Of a stretch of DNA of 64,000 bases, positions 28,340 to 39,682 are shown piece after piece (the first letter of the stretch is position 1; each line of letters opens with the position of its first letter). Under the pieces are notes generated by a model, which was not told where the DNA came from, did no database searches, and was given only the letters and a program-made list of their open reading frames with translations. Source of the stretch: Asaia platycodi JCM 25414 (GTDB lineage: Bacteria; Pseudomonadota; Alphaproteobacteria; Acetobacterales; Acetobacteraceae); assembly GCF_000614545.1 (NCBI RefSeq), contig NZ_BAKW01000016.1, forward strand, positions 1 through 64,000. The letters are read 5' to 3'. The position numbers were made by a program, and so were the translations under genes.

Positions 28340-28750
28340 TGGCCCAGGAAACATAGCCTGGAGATGACTGACGCAGAGCGTCAGATGGTTGAGAATAAGA
28401 CTGTCGGAGTTCTGTCATAGCGCGACGCGACCAACCGTCAGTCCCCGAGTGGACAAACATAATTTCAGTGCGGTCGCGCTTTTTGCCTTTTCGCTTGTCG
28501 TATCTTACTGGTTTACCGCGGGATCAGCTCTCCAGAGTGCGAGGTCTGATCTCTCTTTCCCTTAAGAGATCCTTGACCCAGCCAGCATCCACCGTGCCAT
28601 GGGCAGGATGTCCAGCAGAGCAGAGATTGCGGTGTAAACACTGATCTGCCGAGCTGGCACAAAGAAGCTCAACAGTCGTCTTGTTCTGGTCGGTGACCGC
28701 GTGTCCAGCGAGATCCTGAGTTGATGACGTGTCGCCACCAGAACCAACAA
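28340..28750 (-). mobile_element. IS5-family transposase remnant
   Basis: Reading the minus strand from about 28750 gives pieces of an IS5-family (IS427/IS1031-like) DDE transposase broken by stops and frame changes. ISALLDILPMARWMLAG matches the second-Asp region, and KPVRYDKRKGKKRDRTEIMF (about 28510-28450) matches the conserved C-terminal KPVKYDKRRYKRRNRIEIMF. RLVASRYDRTPTVLFSTI matches the usual ending, with stops inside. No intact ends were found. A fossil insertion next to the Hint gene. Confidence 0.75.
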
Positions 28751-28830
28751 GACTCTTAAAATAAATATCGGCTCCGCTTCACTTGCTTCCTCGCGTACTC
28801 AGGTCAGCCGCGTCAACAGAGATCAGCGGC

Positions 28831-30321
28831 CTATGCGCGCCGGGCGACTAGGGGCGAATTCCGAGGCTCGCGGCATATGGTTTCCAGATAAGGCACGGCC
28901 TGAAGCGAGATGACGCAAGACTCATGGTCTCCATCAATTGTGAATTGAGCACTTCCATCTGTCCAATACTCATTACTGGAGTGCTGGCGCTGCCACCCAC
29001 AATGATGGACGGAGTTATCATCAAGGTCGATAGTATAGGATTTACTCTCCCCCCACACCATAATACTTGAGACCAATAGGCCGAGATAGCGGCGATCATC
29101 AATAAACGGGCCAACGATGTCACAGGGCCTGTGTCTGGATGATACGATCGTGTAAACGCCATCGCCATGCTTCAAGGAGAATATATAGGTCGAGCCTTTG
29201 GAGCGTATTGGATAAAAATCTACGCCGTTCTGGTCTCTCAGTATGAACGCTGAAGATGAATCCGGTACCGCCGCGCGCGCCGCCTTTGGAGGGACGTGTC
29301 CCGCAAACTTCTCCCAAAGCGGTTTGACGATCGCACTGTCGACGCAGAGAGGCGCGCAAGCATCGCTCCATGTTTTATTTCTGCGCTCGATAGGGGCGCC
29401 GGCTTCGAGAGAGCGGCCGAGCATCAGCGCCCTGTTCCCCGTGTCAAGGAAGGATTCACTCAGCGCTCCGTTTGCATAAATCAGATCGTGCGCCTGGGTT
29501 TCAATGTGGAAGTAACTATATTTCTGTATTGTCCGATCGTAAAATATTGTTGCGTTATTGACGAGCATCCTTGCAGGCACAAACATGCCGTCAAAATACA
29601 TTGAATGTTCTGGCGTCACATAGAGGTCTTGATACGGAACCCCTGAGCCGAGGGAATCTTTACTGATACAAATAGGATAACCCGCTTCGTCTGGCGCATT
29701 TTCGGCGGTGGCTACGTTTTTGACCCCTCGTCCTACCCATATCAGTCGTTCGATCGCGTTGCTTCCGTGACGCAGAACTATGATTTCATCGCCCGGATTG
29801 AGGCTTTCGATAGACCTCTCGCCAGCTGGCGTTGCGATAAGCGTGCCGGAGAGATAACAAATGGGGGGCACCTGGGTGCCACTTGGAATTTGAGTATAGC
29901 CAGTCAGGCTCGAATAAGCTCCGAAACCCTTGATGTATTTCGAAGCAGTCACGGTCTGCTCCCACAAATCTGTGCTGGCATGAGAGTCACCAACCATAAG
30001 CCGTCGTTGACCAACCGGTGTCTTGTTGATCGGCCAGGTTCCGTTGATGAGTGAGGTGGTGCCGAAGAGGATTGGAGTCTTGCTATTCGTATCGAAGAAC
30101 CCGAAAACGCCAGGCATGGACGTCTTATATTCAAGGAAGGTCTGTATCGTTCCGGAAACTGACCGACCATCAGGATAGTCTATTTGATATTTCTTGTTAT
30201 CAAAATCGATCCTGAGCGTACAATCCTGATATCCGGTCAGTGTATTGTTCCTTGAGGATGGAAAGGCATCCGGCTTGGATAAAATCCATTGCTTTATGGT
30301 CCATTTCTGAATGTTAGACAT
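28831..30321 (-). CDS. Hint (Hedgehog/intein) domain-containing protein
   Basis: About 496 residues from the ATG at 30321 (a start at 30387 adds 22). Residues 1-150 have no family I recognise. A Hint domain begins at Cys155 (PPICYLSGTLIATPAG) and includes SLNPGDEIIV, the block-B-like TPEHSMYFDG and HDLIYANGAL near residue 310. A C-terminal region of about 180 residues follows. Hint domains cleave or splice the chain at the leading Cys; this type is common in acetic acid bacteria, usually on surface or secreted proteins. No signal peptide is visible. GC is lower than in neighbours, suggesting transfer. Confidence 0.8.
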   Translation of the reverse strand: MSNIQKWTIKQWILSKPDAFPSSRNNTLTGYQDCTLRIDFDNKKYQIDYPDGRSVSGTIQTFLEYKTSMPGVFGFFDTNSKTPILFGTTSLINGTWPINKTPVGQRRLMVGDSHASTDLWEQTVTASKYIKGFGAYSSLTGYTQIPSGTQVPPICYLSGTLIATPAGERSIESLNPGDEIIVLRHGSNAIERLIWVGRGVKNVATAENAPDEAGYPICISKDSLGSGVPYQDLYVTPEHSMYFDGMFVPARMLVNNATIFYDRTIQKYSYFHIETQAHDLIYANGALSESFLDTGNRALMLGRSLEAGAPIERRNKTWSDACAPLCVDSAIVKPLWEKFAGHVPPKAARAAVPDSSSAFILRDQNGVDFYPIRSKGSTYIFSLKHGDGVYTIVSSRHRPCDIVGPFIDDRRYLGLLVSSIMVWGESKSYTIDLDDNSVHHCGWQRQHSSNEYWTDGSAQFTIDGDHESCVISLQAVPYLETICREPRNSPLVARRA

Positions 30322-30387
30322 ATGTTTATCCAGCCATGATTTGCCGACAAGCGGTCTTCGTCCAGAGTTGCTGTGTAGTAACGACAC

Positions 30388-31160
30388 TCATTTTCTGACG
30401 CGTAAGGTGCAATATAATGACATATAGACCCGAGTAGACCGAAAGTATCTGATGTCTTGGTATTGTGCAGTTTCTTCCGTCTGCCGATATGCGCGGAAAT
30501 TAGGCGTTACTTGCCCTCAAGAAAAGCTTGTCTTTCTTAGGAGGGCTAAGCCGAACTTACGTCCATCTCAGACATAAGACGTCCAGAGCCCCCGCGACGA
30601 CGTAGGTGGAGAAGTTTTCGAGCGACGCTCATGCGTTGTGGATGGTCATGAAAACGCCTGCAGGCAGCACCAGCAGCGCGTGAGCGCAGATGAGTCCAAG
30701 TGCACACTGCAGACGCTCACCTGAGGAAGGCGTTTTCTTGCAGCATGGCCACGCAGGCCACTTGCAGCTACTGGACGATGCCGTCTCATTTAACGTCGTT
30801 TTCCAAGTCACCCGCTGTGACTTCAAGGCCGAATTTTCCGAAGCCTTGTGCGGAAACTGCTTTGTGTGGTGGATGCAGGATGAAGAACTACGCTGACGGC
30901 AGCTTGCCTGCGATCCCGACCACCGCGTCAACATTTCAAAAGACTGATTTTTTCGTCCTGATAGCCAGTCTCAAGCGTAGAACCGCTAGCTTTCTGATGT
31001 ACTGACCTGCCCTACCCGACCTGATCGTCGTGCGGATTCCGTGAGCATGGTCAATGGGAGGTGCCAGAACGGTCGGATCCGCAGGCTGAGCTTAGGAGAC
31101 GATCTTTTTGCGCGGATAAAATCCGCCCGCATCGAAGCCATCAGCCTGCGGTCGAGTGTT
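30388..31160. other. Region without recognised genes
   Basis: About 770 bases between the Hint gene and an epimerase gene. Several overlapping frames of 70-100 codons exist near 30630-31000 on both strands but none resembles a known protein. Possibly degraded mobile DNA. Confidence 0.4.
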
Positions 31161-32123
31161 TTACTGGCTATGCGCGGTCGCTGCCTGGGTCTTTACCCTG
31201 ATCGTCCGTTTCCGGACGCTCAGGATACCAAGGCTGATCCGGGTCTTGAGAGACAACAACTCTTTCGCCTTCCAGTTGGAAGATCCCGAAAGTTCGTTGT
31301 GATAGTAAAGAGCTTCTTCTCCATAGCGCTCAAGGGTCTGCGCCGTGTCGACCAACTGCGGGGGCGGTCCGCCAAGCCAGCTTGCGAAAGCGGCGAAAAA
31401 CATAGCGGCCGCCACAGGCTGGTCGTCGACAATGTTATAGATACCTGCAGGCGCTGAGAGTGCGGCTATTGTCGCATCTGCGGCATCCTCGACATGAATG
31501 AACGAGAACGAGCCGCGTCCGGCGCCGAAAATCGGACACTGACCGCCTCTGATGCGCTCACTCAACGGGCCTTCATTCCAATACCATGTGCCGGGGCCGT
31601 AAAAGAAACCGTACCGCAGGGCGACAGCCTCGAGTGAGGCCGAACTCAGAGCACGCCGCTCAAGTTCAGCATACATTCTGGCGCTTTGACCGATATGGCC
31701 CGGTGCCTGAACGCGCAGAGCGGAGTGCTCTGTCGCCAATTGGCTCTCTCCATCAAGATAGAAGCCCGAGGATTGTTGCACATAGCGTCTGACGCCGTGC
31801 GCCTGAGCTGCAGCGAACAGGTTTTCTCCACCCTCCAGCCGCAATTTCCGGTCGAACGGCAAGCGGTCGGGCATTTCGGATGGATCGGACGGTAACGAGG
31901 TAAGTTGGTCGATAACGTAGTCAGGCCGCGATTCACTTAGAGCGTCGAAGACGCTCATGCGATCAAGGGCGTTGCCGATAACCGGCGTGGCCCCCAGTTT
32001 CGCTATATACTTTGCGCTCTCGGGCTTGCTTGCCAAGCCGTAAGTCTCGTAGCCAGACTCAACGAGACGCCGCACAAGCGGACGGCCCAATGCGCCGCTT
32101 GCTCCTGCAACAAAAACTCTCAT
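31161..32123 (-). CDS. NAD-dependent epimerase/dehydratase family protein
   Basis: About 320 residues with the N-terminal NAD motif GASGALGRPLVRRL, QQSSGFYLDG, and ALRYGFFYGPGTWY typical of extended SDRs. The last 30 residues look unlike the family; a one-base loss near 31240 would instead end the protein at an earlier TAG, so the exact C-terminus is uncertain. It starts 12 bases after the cupin gene, so Rrf2, cupin and epimerase probably form one operon. Confidence 0.82.
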   Translation of the reverse strand: MRVFVAGASGALGRPLVRRLVESGYETYGLASKPESAKYIAKLGATPVIGNALDRMSVFDALSESRPDYVIDQLTSLPSDPSEMPDRLPFDRKLRLEGGENLFAAAQAHGVRRYVQQSSGFYLDGESQLATEHSALRVQAPGHIGQSARMYAELERRALSSASLEAVALRYGFFYGPGTWYWNEGPLSERIRGGQCPIFGAGRGSFSFIHVEDAADATIAALSAPAGIYNIVDDQPVAAAMFFAAFASWLGGPPPQLVDTAQTLERYGEEALYYHNELSGSSNWKAKELLSLKTRISLGILSVRKRTIRVKTQAATAHSQ

Positions 32124-32135
32124 GACGCAGACCCT

Positions 32136-32528
32136 TTAACGGTTGGCAGGCAGGACGAAAGGCGTGTCACTGTTCTTGACGAAAAAGGCCAGAAACTTGG
32201 CAGGCTCGGTCCGACTTGCATTGCGACCAACAAGATGTACGTCATCTGGACCTTCGAAAAAGACCTGTCCTTTGCCCAGCGTCACCTGTTCCTGGCCACG
32301 AACCTGCATGACGATCTTGCCTTCAAGTACGTAAACAAAAACCGACGCATTATGACGATGGATCGGATCGCTGCCACCAGGAGGGTAATCGACAACGAGC
32401 ATTGCACCTTCCTTGCCCGGAATTCCGGCAAGCTCGTGCGACATGAGGGGCGTCACCTTGGTCTCGGCACGAGCAGAAGCGCCCGCTATAAAAAGCAGGC
32501 TCGCTGCAGCGTAGAGAAATTTATTCAT
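32136..32528 (-). CDS. Secreted cupin-domain protein
   Basis: 130 residues from the ATG at 32528, with a GGAGG ribosome site five bases ahead and a clear signal peptide (MNKFLYAAASLLFIAGASARA). The cupin core has DPIHRHNASVFVYVLEG (first metal motif) and GKGQVFFEGPDDVH (second). Function unknown. In the sequence as given its frame is continuous with the upstream Rrf2 gene, but the ribosome site and signal peptide show it is a separate gene. Confidence 0.85.
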   Translation of the reverse strand: MNKFLYAAASLLFIAGASARAETKVTPLMSHELAGIPGKEGAMLVVDYPPGGSDPIHRHNASVFVYVLEGKIVMQVRGQEQVTLGKGQVFFEGPDDVHLVGRNASRTEPAKFLAFFVKNSDTPFVLPANR

Positions 32529-33125
32529 GATTGCCTCCAGATATCGTTTTTTTTTTCTAAGCGATTTGTTTTTTCTGACTGCGCCGACGCGCCGCGTTTC
32601 GAGGCGTTGTTCGAACCATGATTGCGCATCGTCGATGAATTGCGGCGGTGCCTTATCGCGAACCAGCCCCGCCAGATCGGCGAGTGTGGTCTGCGCCAGT
32701 TCATGCCTCATGGCTTGTTCGGCTCGCAGCATGGCAGCATGGATGCCGCAAACACCCTGGGTTGCCCAACGTGGCGGCTCGTCCGAAAAAAGCGCGCAGC
32801 GCCCACGGATTTCCTGACAATTGAAGAGATTCTTCCGCCCCTCGATTGCATCCACCACTGAGAGGATAGTGATCTCATGAGCGGGCCTGGCAAGGCTGTA
32901 CCCACCCCGCAAGCCGTCGGAAGCGATGAGGATGCCCGCCTTTTCCAGCTTCGGCATAAGCTTTGCCATGAATGCTCCTGGGATGTCCTGCAGCTCGGCC
33001 AGGTCGAGACTGCTGACAGGTTCGGTTTTCTCGACAAGCCAGATCAGGCTGTGAAGAACATATTCGGTGCTTGCGCCATACAATGCCATAACGCAGATCA
33101 TATTAGTCTGCGTTTCGATTCGCAA
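32529..33125 (-). CDS. Rrf2-family transcriptional regulator
   Basis: Winged helix regulator with an N-terminal HTH (VSSLDLAELQDIPGAFMAKLMPKLEKAG), LRGGYSLARP wing and the three-Cys region (CQEIRGRC, then GVC) that binds an iron-sulfur cluster in relatives such as NsrR and IscR. It probably senses redox or NO and controls the cupin and epimerase genes after it. The stop codon is missing: the frame runs on through an A6 and an A10 run into the cupin. One A more in the A6 run (32569-32574) would end it with TAG, so the true end is probably near 32560. Confidence 0.82.
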
Positions 33126-33744
33126 GCTCTTATGTCAGACGCTCCTGACAAAGGCAGCGTTATCGGAGGCTCCGCTGGGTAGCCCTGGAACCGAATAAAG
33201 ACTGGAAGTCATTTATGCTGACGTGAGAGTTTGGGGTACGGTTATCCGAGCCCGAAGGGGAATTTCGGGACTTACTTCCCCCGAGCAACAGGCGATGCCC
33301 ACCTGACCGCGCCGCACGATGAGTCCGGCCTGTCGCACACCAGACGGCGATAAACTCCTGATTTGCTCTTTACTGACGCCCACGTCACGAGGCTCTAGCC
33401 GAGGACCTGGCCTGACTGAATGGCTGGAGAGCGGTGCTTTCGCACGGGTCACTCTATCCGCTCACGCTTTCTCTGCCTGTTCGGATGTAATTGCAGGATC
33501 TAAATCTCGGTATAAGTGACCGCGCTTTCTGCGCGCCTGAGCTTATAGCGGCCCGAGCAACCGACATGACCGAGTGCGTTTCCCTACAAGCCCGGGCATC
33601 CGCGCTGTCTAGATGAAAATGGCTCAAAGAAACTATCTGCTCGAAGGGCAGTCCCATTGGACGCTGAGACAAACGAATTTGAGGACATCTCAGTCTATGA
33701 GCGTCCGACTTATGTACGTCTTGTACATGCTGAAATATGGGTTT
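33126..33744. other. Intergenic, nothing recognised
   Basis: About 620 bases between the divergently placed Rrf2 gene and the 3' end of a phosphoesterase gene. The first 60 bases should carry the Rrf2 promoter. No conserved frame seen. Confidence 0.4.
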
Positions 33745-34874
33745 TCAGGCTTGGTTCCGGGAAGGAGTGCGCAGGCAAACCCGCGTGATCTCTGAAGGGC
33801 AACCCAGGCGCAGGGCAAAGCCAGGCCATAATCCCGTACCATTGCTCACATGGAGCGTCATGCTACCCAGTCGATAGCGGCCTGACACAAACCCTTGATT
33901 GGCACGTGCCACGAGGCGATCCAGCCCCCAGATCATCCCACCATGCGTATGGCCAGAAAGCTGAAGACCGACGCCGCACGTCGCGGCCTCCCGCGCCTTG
34001 TCGGTTGGTGGTCCAGCAGCACGACCGGGGCGTTTTGTGGGCATCCTTCAAGCGCAGCTTCGAGATCCGGAACAGGCTCGTTGTGGCGACCAGCAGCTCT
34101 GTCGGTGACCCCTGCGACAACCAGCGCCGCGTTACCGCGTCTCACAACGATATGGCGATTAAGAAGCATGTCGAAACCGAGTGCTTCTAGCGCGCGCATC
34201 CACTCCTGGTAGTCAAAAACATATTCGTGATTGCCGGGAATGGCATAGACGCCGTCACGGGCGCTCAGATTTGAGAGAGGTGCAATATCGCCACGTCGCA
34301 TTGATACGGACCCATCGATGAAATCGCCTGTGACGACGATCATATCGGCCCCGGCTGCATTGGCCCGCGCGACGACGGCGGACACCCAGCGTGAAGGGAA
34401 GAGCGTTGTGATATGCAGATCGCTCAGCTGGATCAGCATATAGCCGTCGAAAGCCGGGGCGAGGCCCTGCAAGGTAACTTCTATATCGCGTATGGGCGGC
34501 ACGATGAGCGCATTACGCACACCCCATGCTGACAGTGCGGCGGCCACGCCACCAATTGCGATCCTCGTCACCGTACCGATGCGTATGGGGTGCCAGGAGA
34601 TCAGCGCCATGAGCAAGGCTGCCAGATCGACGGCCAGTTGCAGCACCGTGAGAAAAAGCAGTGCGCCGAACGCCCAGTTGAAAAGGATCACGAGAGATCT
34701 GGGCATTTCCGGCACGAGAACGGAGCCGGAGGAGAGACGACACCATTGATGATAGAGTGCCGCTCCGATGATGAGCAGCGCCGCGACGCCACGGGTTGGT
34801 AGTGACAGTGGCAAAGGCCAGAGCCAGTTAGCAATGGTAACGAGGAACAGCGTACTGAAAATGATGAGGCGCAA
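33745..34874 (-). pseudogene. Membrane-anchored metallophosphoesterase, frameshifted
   Basis: Calcineurin-like phosphoesterase of the YkuE/YaeI type, about 376 residues after repair. Four N-terminal membrane segments (to about residue 115) precede the metal site: QLSDLHIT, VTGDFIDG and GNHEYV. The frame breaks near 34005; one G restored gives LLDHQPDKAREAA and then the last metal motif QLSGHTHGGM. Members hydrolyse phosphodiesters or cleave UDP-diacylglucosamine-like lipids at the membrane. Monocistronic. Confidence 0.85.
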
Positions 34875-35530
34875 TGCTTTGATCCCTTGAATCCAGAGCC
34901 GTTACCAGCTTGGGCGGTCATTTTGGTAAACGGCCAGGTCTGCCTCGCCTGTTTACGAAGTTGCGGCCCTTGCGCTTCATGACTGTGTTAGAAACCAACG
35001 TGTCAACGCGATGATCGAAAGCGTACACGCTAACTACAATCGTATCGCTTACGCCTTTTCAGCCAGGGCTGGTCCGCGGCGCGTCTGTGATGTCGCCTTA
35101 TTCTAAAGCACGTGGTCTATCACTGGAATGAGGCGGAAAAAGACAAGCTGGCGACATATCTGCCTATCATGTTGATGGTGCGACCATGCGGACCAGGCTT
35201 ACGCGCTTTCCCAGGTTTCTTTGCGGCGTTCACTGTCCTACCCATGGCATATCGACCGGCCTTCAGTCAGCGAGGAAAGTGGCATCATCTTATCCAACGG
35301 GAGCACGCGCATTGCTTGAAGGGTTAAAGCCCCCCTTCTCTGCCCCCAGTTAACGGACCATCAATGCCGGGCAGCCGTACGAAACGGGGGCAATATCAAC
35401 CGGGCGCACGCTCGATCATCGAGCTGCTTTCCGGCAATGGCAGGCCTTTCCGTGCTCACGCCTCGCGACGCCGCATCGGAGAGACCTTCCTTCTCAAGGT
35501 GAGAACAGGTTAAGAGTGAGTGGCTCGACT
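34875..35530. other. Intergenic region downstream of the cellulose operon
   Basis: About 655 bases. The beta-glucosidase gene (bglAx) that follows bcsD in Komagataeibacter is absent here. No gene or clear terminator recognised. Confidence 0.45.
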
Positions 35531-35965
35531 TCAGGCGCCTGCACCATCCTGCGCGGCCAGAAAGACGAGTTTGTCGAGTGAGGAAAGATCACGGTCGAGA
35601 CGCAGGGTGATGACCTCGCCGGTTTGCAGGAACCAGCCCGTGAATAGACCGGCGTAGAACGCCGCGAACCACTGGCCGGAAGGGCTGCCAAGCGAGCCAA
35701 TCCGCGGGGCATCGCTGATCTCGAGAAACAGGTTGCGCTTTTCTTGTGAGAGCCGCAGCGCAGCCTGCCCCCAGCCCATCATGGACAAAAGGGCATTGCA
35801 CTCGAGTTCGAAATCCTCGGTCGTTTCGCAAGCCGGAAGCGGCAGGCGTGTCGAGAGACGATGGCCGACGCTGTGAAGAAGCGCGTCGCGCTCCTCCGGT
35901 CCTGCCTGGACATCGAGTTCAGTCGCGAGAGCGTGTAAAAAGAGAGAATAATCAGGCGCGGTCAT
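35531..35965 (-). CDS. bcsD: Cellulose synthase subunit D
   Basis: 144 residues from the ATG at 35965, chosen because it overlaps the bcsC stop as ATGA. It matches BcsD/AcsD through SLFLHALATELDVQAG, ECNALLSMMGWGQA and the GSLGSPSGQWFAAFYAGLF segment. In Komagataeibacter BcsD forms an octameric ring in the periplasm that guides glucan chains into ribbons; its presence marks an operon for crystalline, exported cellulose. Confidence 0.92.
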   Translation of the reverse strand: MTAPDYSLFLHALATELDVQAGPEERDALLHSVGHRLSTRLPLPACETTEDFELECNALLSMMGWGQAALRLSQEKRNLFLEISDAPRIGSLGSPSGQWFAAFYAGLFTGWFLQTGEVITLRLDRDLSSLDKLVFLAAQDGAGA

Positions 35966-38900
35966 TTCGTCCCCAGAAAGCTGTATTTGGCAGCGACAAA
36001 TGCTCTGACTTCGTTCCAAGGCCCAGCGCGCTGATAATCCGCATTCAGGCTGAGCTTGAGGTTGGGTGTCATGCGATAATCCACGGCACCGTAGACGCCA
36101 CCGGTCAGGCCATTGGCTGAATTGCCTGACTGGTAAGCATAGAGCGGCGCGATATTGGCAAGCAGGGCCTGGTCCTGACTGTTGTTCGGAAAGGTTTCGG
36201 CGCGGTTGGAGTGGTAGGTCTGATAGCCTGCGCGACCAATCACGCGCCAGTCGACCTGCTTGTAAGACCCGGCATAGGTGACCGGAAAGGTGAAGGCAAG
36301 AAAGTTCTGAGGCGAGAAATAGCCACCATTGCCGAAGCTGAAAGCATACTCGTTTCGGTCATATCCGAACCAGGTCAGATCCATGCCGACATGCACGTTT
36401 TGCTTGCCGTAATCCCATACCTTGACCTGTCCACCCGCACCCGCTTCGTAGCCGGTGTTGCTCTTAGTATTGCGCCCGGTGAGATACGAGCCGCCGCCAC
36501 GAACGTAGAAGGAGGCGTTTGAATTTCCATAGGCCAGCTGGGCATAGACGCGATTGCGCGTTACGCCGCCCCAGGTTGCCCCATTTGCATCCTTGAGCCC
36601 GCTATAGGAAAGAATGCTGTCTTCCACGCTTCGGCGTTCAACCCCGACGCTCAGGATCGTATTATGCGCGATCTGTGGCGCCACCTTGACACCGCCAAGG
36701 AAATTGCTGACGGCGAAACCGAGTGGTGAAGATCCGACGTCCAGATTGAGCCAGTGCCAGTCATAGGCCGCGCTGAGCGCAACACCTGTAGCGTTGAACG
36801 AGCTGCTCTGGTTGATTGCTCCCCCCTGAATTTCGCTGAGCGGATTATAGCCGATATAGCGCGGCCCGTTGACATCGCCCGAGTTATAGGAACGACTGCT
36901 CAGGAATGTCGGGGTGGCCCCCAGGGTAATATGCCCCCCGCCGACAGGCAGCTTGCCTGACATCTCCGCGGTTACATTACTCAACCCGTTAAGGCCGGAG
37001 CCCGATCGCGTATCGATGCCCGGAGAAATGTTTACCGATGCCGCCATGGCATCGGTAATCTGATTGAGGTCGGCATCCATACGTTGAATCATCGGATCTG
37101 CGACATCCGACGCAAGCGTCACGTCTTCGGCGGCAAAAGGATTGGCGCGCTGATACTGCCCGTTACGGTTCGGGCTGATCTGTTCCATGCGCAGCAGACG
37201 TGCCTGGGCCAGTTCACGAACGGCGGCGCGCGTATTGCCCCGCGCCCGGTCAAGTTCAGCGGCCGCATACCAGCTGCGGGGGTCCGTTGGGGCGATTGCG
37301 TTCATCTGTTGCAGGTAGCCACTCGCCTCTGAGTAGCGATGCATGGAGATGGTCGTCTCGATAAGCGCCAGACGCGCATCGAGATCGGTAGGATCATGCT
37401 GAACAGCCTTGAGATTGATTTGATAGGCCTGGGCATACTGACCGCCGGAGCTGTAGAGCCGTGCCAGTGCAAGATTGGCTGCCGCGGGTGGGTTGCTGCT
37501 GTTGAGGGCTGGTGCCAGTGCCTCATAGGCACGAGCACGATTACCGCGCTCATTCAGATGATCCGAGGTAGCAACGGCAAGTCCTGTGTCGAGCCGGGCG
37601 AGAACAGCTTCCTGCTCCGGGCTAAGCGTCGTGGCTCTGGCTGATGCTGCCAGTCGTCGTGCGCGCTCGAGGTCACGCATATGCAGAAAAGCAGATGCAT
37701 AAGCCAGTTTCTGCGACGGGGTCAGACGCCCCCTTAGCCGAGCAAGCTGCATGTCCAGAAGCTGTGAAGCACCAGAAGTATCACCCTTGTCGTAGAGCGC
37801 AGTAGCCGCCTGCGCGCCAGGGTGCCGTCTTCATCATCAGCATCGAGAAGATGAGCAAAATAAAAACGCGCCGAATCCCGATCAGACGGCGCGTTCGCGA
37901 CATCATCCCGAAAAGCCGCGGAACGAAGCGCTGTACGAAGCTCGGGCGTCATGGCCGCAGGCGGCAAAAGCGGCTGAAGTCGCCGTATCGAAGCGTCGTC
38001 TCCCGTCTGTGCGGCAAAGAAAAGGGCCGCCTGAATCGCGCCAGGATCATGAGGTGATGCAGCTGCATAAGTGGCGCCATGACCTGCTCGGCATCAGAGC
38101 GACGATTTTCCGTTAGCAGTGCCTGAGCATAGTGCAGACGGGACCATGTCGAGAGCGCGTTCTCCTGATCGGCGCGCTGTAGAATGGTCAGCCGTTCAGC
38201 TTGAGAGGGGGCCTGCGCTGCCTCGGCTTCAAAAAGCAATGCTGTGAGTTGTGCATTTGAGACAGGACTTTGCTCAAGTACCGTTCGCGCTTCGGCAAAT
38301 TCGTGCTCATCCATCAGCGCATGCACGAGGCGCTCACGATAAGAGACGCTACGGGGCTGCTCGGTCAAAAGGGTTCTGTAAGCGTCTATCGCCTCCTGAC
38401 GGCGACCCGTCCGCGCCAGAATGTCGGCCCGCATGGCTCTCAGCCAGCTCTGCTTGGGTGACTGGGCGATCAGTGGATTGATGAGCGCAAGCGTCTCGGC
38501 GTAACGTTCCTTACCAAAGAGATAGTTCGCCTTTGCGTAAGTGTCGCTCAGCACAGCGCCGGACGACGCGGCACGCCAGCGCTCAGCAGAGGCAGGATCT
38601 GCCGCAATGGCACGACTCAGGAAGGTTTTGGCCTCATTATCACGTTTAAGACGCAGCAATGTCACACCCAGGCCACCGAGCGTGTCGGCATCATTAGGCG
38701 AAAGCGTGAGCGCCTGCCTGAACGACATTTCTGCGCTCGAGAGGTTATTTGCGCGCAAAGCGTCCCAGCCCTTTTGTCGAGCGAGTTCTTCCGGCCGCAG
38801 AGTGCCGGAGATCTCACGCCCGTGCAGCGCCTGCACATCCTTGTCTTCAGGATGCGCGGCCAGATAGCCGCTGATGATCGGATCGGACGCGGTAGTAGGC

Positions 38901-39682
38901 GGTAGCCAAAGCACCGATTGACGTGTCGTCCGGCCGATTTCCTGCTTCTGTTCTTCGTTAAGCCCGGGTATTTTGCTCAAGGCTTCAAAACGCTTGATAC
39001 CCGCGACGCGGGTCTTCTCATCCCACACCAGCGACTGCGCGTAAGCGATCTGATATTCAATATTGTCCGGCGAGCCCATGACAAGCTTGGCAAGACCCTG
39101 CTGTGCTTTGGCGCGCTGGTCAGGCACGCCGGCGAGCGTACGGTAATATTCCAGCGCATAAAGAGCCGGCGGGCGGTCAGGAAACGCCCGCATGTAAACT
39201 GCAGCAGCCTGGGAGGTGGCCCCTTTGCGGGCCAGCTCTCGCGCATTTTGAATGTCGGAGCCGGGCGCGGCACGAGACTGCAGATCCATATCCAGCAGCC
39301 TGCCGGCATCAGGGTCACCTCCCTGATCCCGGATCTGCTTCATGAACTTGCGCGCGCCGGAAATGTCGCCGTCGCGCAGGCTCATTTGCCCCTGTAGCGC
39401 AAGGACATCCGGGTTGTTGGGAGCAAGCTGAAGCGCCTGGTTGAGCGCGATGCGCGCATCGTCCGTTCGGCCATGGTCGAACCAGTATCGTGCCCGCTTG
39501 ATGACCGCGGGCAGGATACGATTGGCATCCAGAGCCTGCAGGAGTGGCGGTGACGTCTGAACGCCCTGCCCCGTCGCTGCGCCGCTCTGAACCGTTTGCG
39601 CCGCTGCATAACCCGGTATGGACATCGCGCATACTATAACCGGAAGCGCGACTCTGGACTGTCTGCTTCTCTTATTTGTCAC
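35962..39682 (-). pseudogene. bcsC: Cellulose synthase outer membrane subunit C, two frameshifts
   Basis: Periplasmic TPR scaffold plus outer-membrane beta-barrel that exports the glucan. The start is the GTG at 39682: AAGGAG lies seven bases upstream and the signal peptide (VALPVIVCAMSIPGYAAAQ) follows; an ATG at 39712 is weaker. The TPR part runs to about 37700, then a BcsC C-terminal barrel ends at 35962. Frame changes near 38055 and 37818 are each explained by one lost base; repaired length 1240 residues, normal for the family. It overlaps bcsAB by 11 bases and bcsD by four. Confidence 0.92.

Noticed and set aside
30629-31005. Overlapping 68-101-codon frames on both strands near 30.7 kb as small genes
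   Set aside because: No ribosome site, no recognisable motif, and both strands are equally open.
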